DNA of 64,000 nt from Gammaproteobacteria bacterium (GTDB taxonomy: Bacteria > Pseudomonadota > Gammaproteobacteria > Francisellales > CACEW01), in the NCBI GenBank assembly GCA_030652335.1, contig JAUSAW010000018.1, positions 124,001 through 188,000 of the forward strand, written 5' to 3'. Positions 62,468 to 64,000 of the stretch are shown piece by piece. Position numbers and translations under genes: made by a program. The stretch's first letter is position 1. Every line of letters begins with the position of its first letter. The notes below the pieces were generated by a model. It saw only the letters and a program-made list of their open reading frames with translations. It searched no databases and had not been told where the DNA came from.

Positions 62468-64000
62468 GATGAGCCTTACTAACGACTTTGCAGGCATAAA
62501 GGGCATTGGCCCCAAGCTTCTCGAAAAGCTAAGCCAAATGGGTATAAACTCAGGTCTGGATGTATTGTTTCGTTTGCCTCGCAATTATCAGGATCGCACT
62601 CGAATCTATCCCCTTCGCGACGTGCAGATTGGTTATGAGGTGCAGATCGAGGGTGAAATATTAAGTGCACAAATTTTAGAGGGCAAACGGCGTATGCTGC
62701 TTTGCCATATAACAGATGGCAGTGGCAAAGCCCTTACCGCTCGATTTTTTCATTTTAACCAGATGCAATATCAGCAGATGCAGAAAGGCTTAAAGATTCG
62801 CTGCTTCGGTGAAATTCATGCCGGCAAACAAAACCTTGAAATGGTACATCCCGAATATCGGATTATTCATGCCGATGCCAAGCTTGAATTAGCCACTCAC
62901 CTAACACCATTGTATTCACTGCCCGAGGGCCTGGGGCAAAACCGCTGGCGAAGCTTAGTCGACATTATTATGGCCCGGTTTGAGCACTCGCCCCTGCCCG
63001 AGTATTTACCAGATGAGATTAGACAAAACGCTAGCTTTCCAACTTTATTTGAAGCCTTAAAATTTGTGCATCACCCACCGCCCGATGTGTCCTTACAACA
63101 GTTGTTAGCCTGCTCACACCCTATGCAAAAGCGTTTAATTTTCGAAGAATTATTAGCCCACCGATTAAGCTTAAGACAACTTCGCCAACAACAGCAACAC
63201 ATTATCGCACCAACTCTAGCTCAATACCAAAAACTTAGCCAAGCCCTATTAGAACAACTGCCCTTCGCCTTAACCAATGCCCAAACTCGCGTCATTAAGG
63301 ATATCAGAACCGATTTAGCCGGCCCCAAACCTATGCTAAGATTGCTAGAAGGGGATGTTGGGTCGGGCAAAACCCTAGTGGCCTTAATGGCCATTTTACA
63401 AGCGGTAGAATCCGGATATCAGGCCGCTATTATGGCCCCCACTGAAATTTTAGCCGAACAACATTACCTTAACTTTACCCGTTATTTAGATACCCTTAAA
63501 ATCCCGCTAGCCCAACTGGCCAGCAAACTACCCAGCGCTGAAAAAAAAGGCATACTAGAGGCTTTATACGAAGGCAATATTAAGGTTATCGTCGGCACTC
63601 ATGCCTTATTTCAAGAAGGCGTGGCATTTCATAATCTGGCCTTGGTTATTATCGACGAACAGCATCGTTTTGGGGTGGAACAACGCCTGGCCTTGCAGAA
63701 AAAAGGCCAAAAGCAGGGTATGCAGCCTCACCAGCTTATTATGACCGCCACGCCTATTCCACGCACATTGGCCATGACAGCCTATGCCGACCTAGATTTA
63801 TCCATTATCGATGAACTACCACCCGGTCGCACACCCATCCAGACCGTCTTAATTCCGGATTCCAGGCGCGATGATATTATCGAGCGCGTGAAAGCCGCTT
63901 GCGAGTCAGGCCGCCAGGCTTATTGGGTATGCACATTGATCGAGGAATCAGAAACGCTAAGTTGCCAAGCAGCCGAACAAGCCTCAGAAAACCTAAAGGC
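62468..64000 (+). CDS. recG: ATP-dependent DNA helicase RecG, 5' part
   Basis: 511 codons are visible and the frame is still open at the window edge. The N-terminus SLTNDFAGIKGIGPKLLEKLSQMGINSGLDVLFRLPRNYQDRT is the RecG wedge lead. An OB-fold wedge follows (about 50-150), then SF2 helicase motifs: LEGDVGSGKTLVALMA (I), PTEILAEQHY (Ia), VGTHALFQEG (Ib), IIDEQHRFGVEQR (II), TATPIPRTLAMTAY (III). It drives fork reversal and Holliday branch migration. The ATG at 62468 has only a weak upstream purine run. Confidence 0.93.

Overview
The window is a 64-kb piece of a gammaproteobacterial chromosome of moderate GC (low-to-mid 40s % by eye). It contains no rRNA, tRNA, CRISPR array, phage block or recognisable transposase. 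Several features point to the Legionellales (Legionella/Coxiella/Berkiella-like, host-associated) rather than an enteric: a Francisella-type fused NadM-Nudix enzyme, an ankyrin-repeat protein, a Lys/Ala/Pro-rich histone-like peptide, many nutrient transporters (MFS, POT, OPT, APC), and two near-perfect copies of the direct-repeat box recognised by PmrA, the regulator of Dot/Icm effectors in Legionella and Coxiella. No Dot/Icm gene lies in the window, so lifestyle and lineage are inferences.

Layout. 1-6.4 kb is an envelope/surface island: a partial FUSC-type membrane protein, two tandem membrane-anchored proteins with Pro/Ser/Thr stalks, two paralogous outer-membrane beta-barrels and an Asr-like basic secreted peptide. 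6.4-11.2 kb holds folB-midA, an MFS carrier with a coiled-coil tail and an APC permease. 11.2-14.8 kb has a catalytically degenerate resolvase-domain protein, then a PmrA-like box followed by GNAT-yggS-proC-yggT-yggU. 15-19.4 kb carries typA, idi and nadM-nudix, invaded by GC-rich palindromic repeats. 19.4-25.7 kb has a TonB/receptor pair divergent from an orphan response regulator, a 54-bp tandem repeat, an SDR and a DEAD-box helicase. 26-29.6 kb has the ankyrin protein, ddl, a Bcr/CflA exporter and a PmrA-box-driven small gene (candidate effector). 29.7-39.4 kb is mostly minus strand: parC, a MITE-like palindrome, the histone-like peptide, an MHS carrier, msrB, parE, ctpA and gpmI. 39.5-43.1 kb is pcm-like-tolC-long MurQ/GKRP-like. 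43-45.5 kb has an unknown helical protein and a lipoprotein.

45.6-51.7 kb is an amino-sugar operon (nagK, nagB-II, nagA, sugar porter, then a peptide carrier). 51.8-57.5 kb contains yaaA, an MGMT-domain protein, an MFS carrier and the def-fmt-ABC exporter-antitoxin operon. 57.6-64 kb has sdaA, an OPT carrier, a small unknown, trpS and the 5' part of recG.

Functional threads. Peptides and amino acids can enter by POT, OPT and APC carriers, with serine deaminated by SdaA. Amino sugars enter by the MFS porter and are processed by NagK/NagA/NagB-II, with a possible MurNAc-6P feed from the MurQ-like protein. The envelope genes and the two PmrA-like sites suggest interaction with a host. The most interesting items are the PmrA-box small gene (29310-29619), the tandem stalk proteins (696-4161), the dead resolvase fold (11169-11609), and the palindromic repeats that supply coding sequence and ribosome binding sites to idi and nadM (17242-19390).
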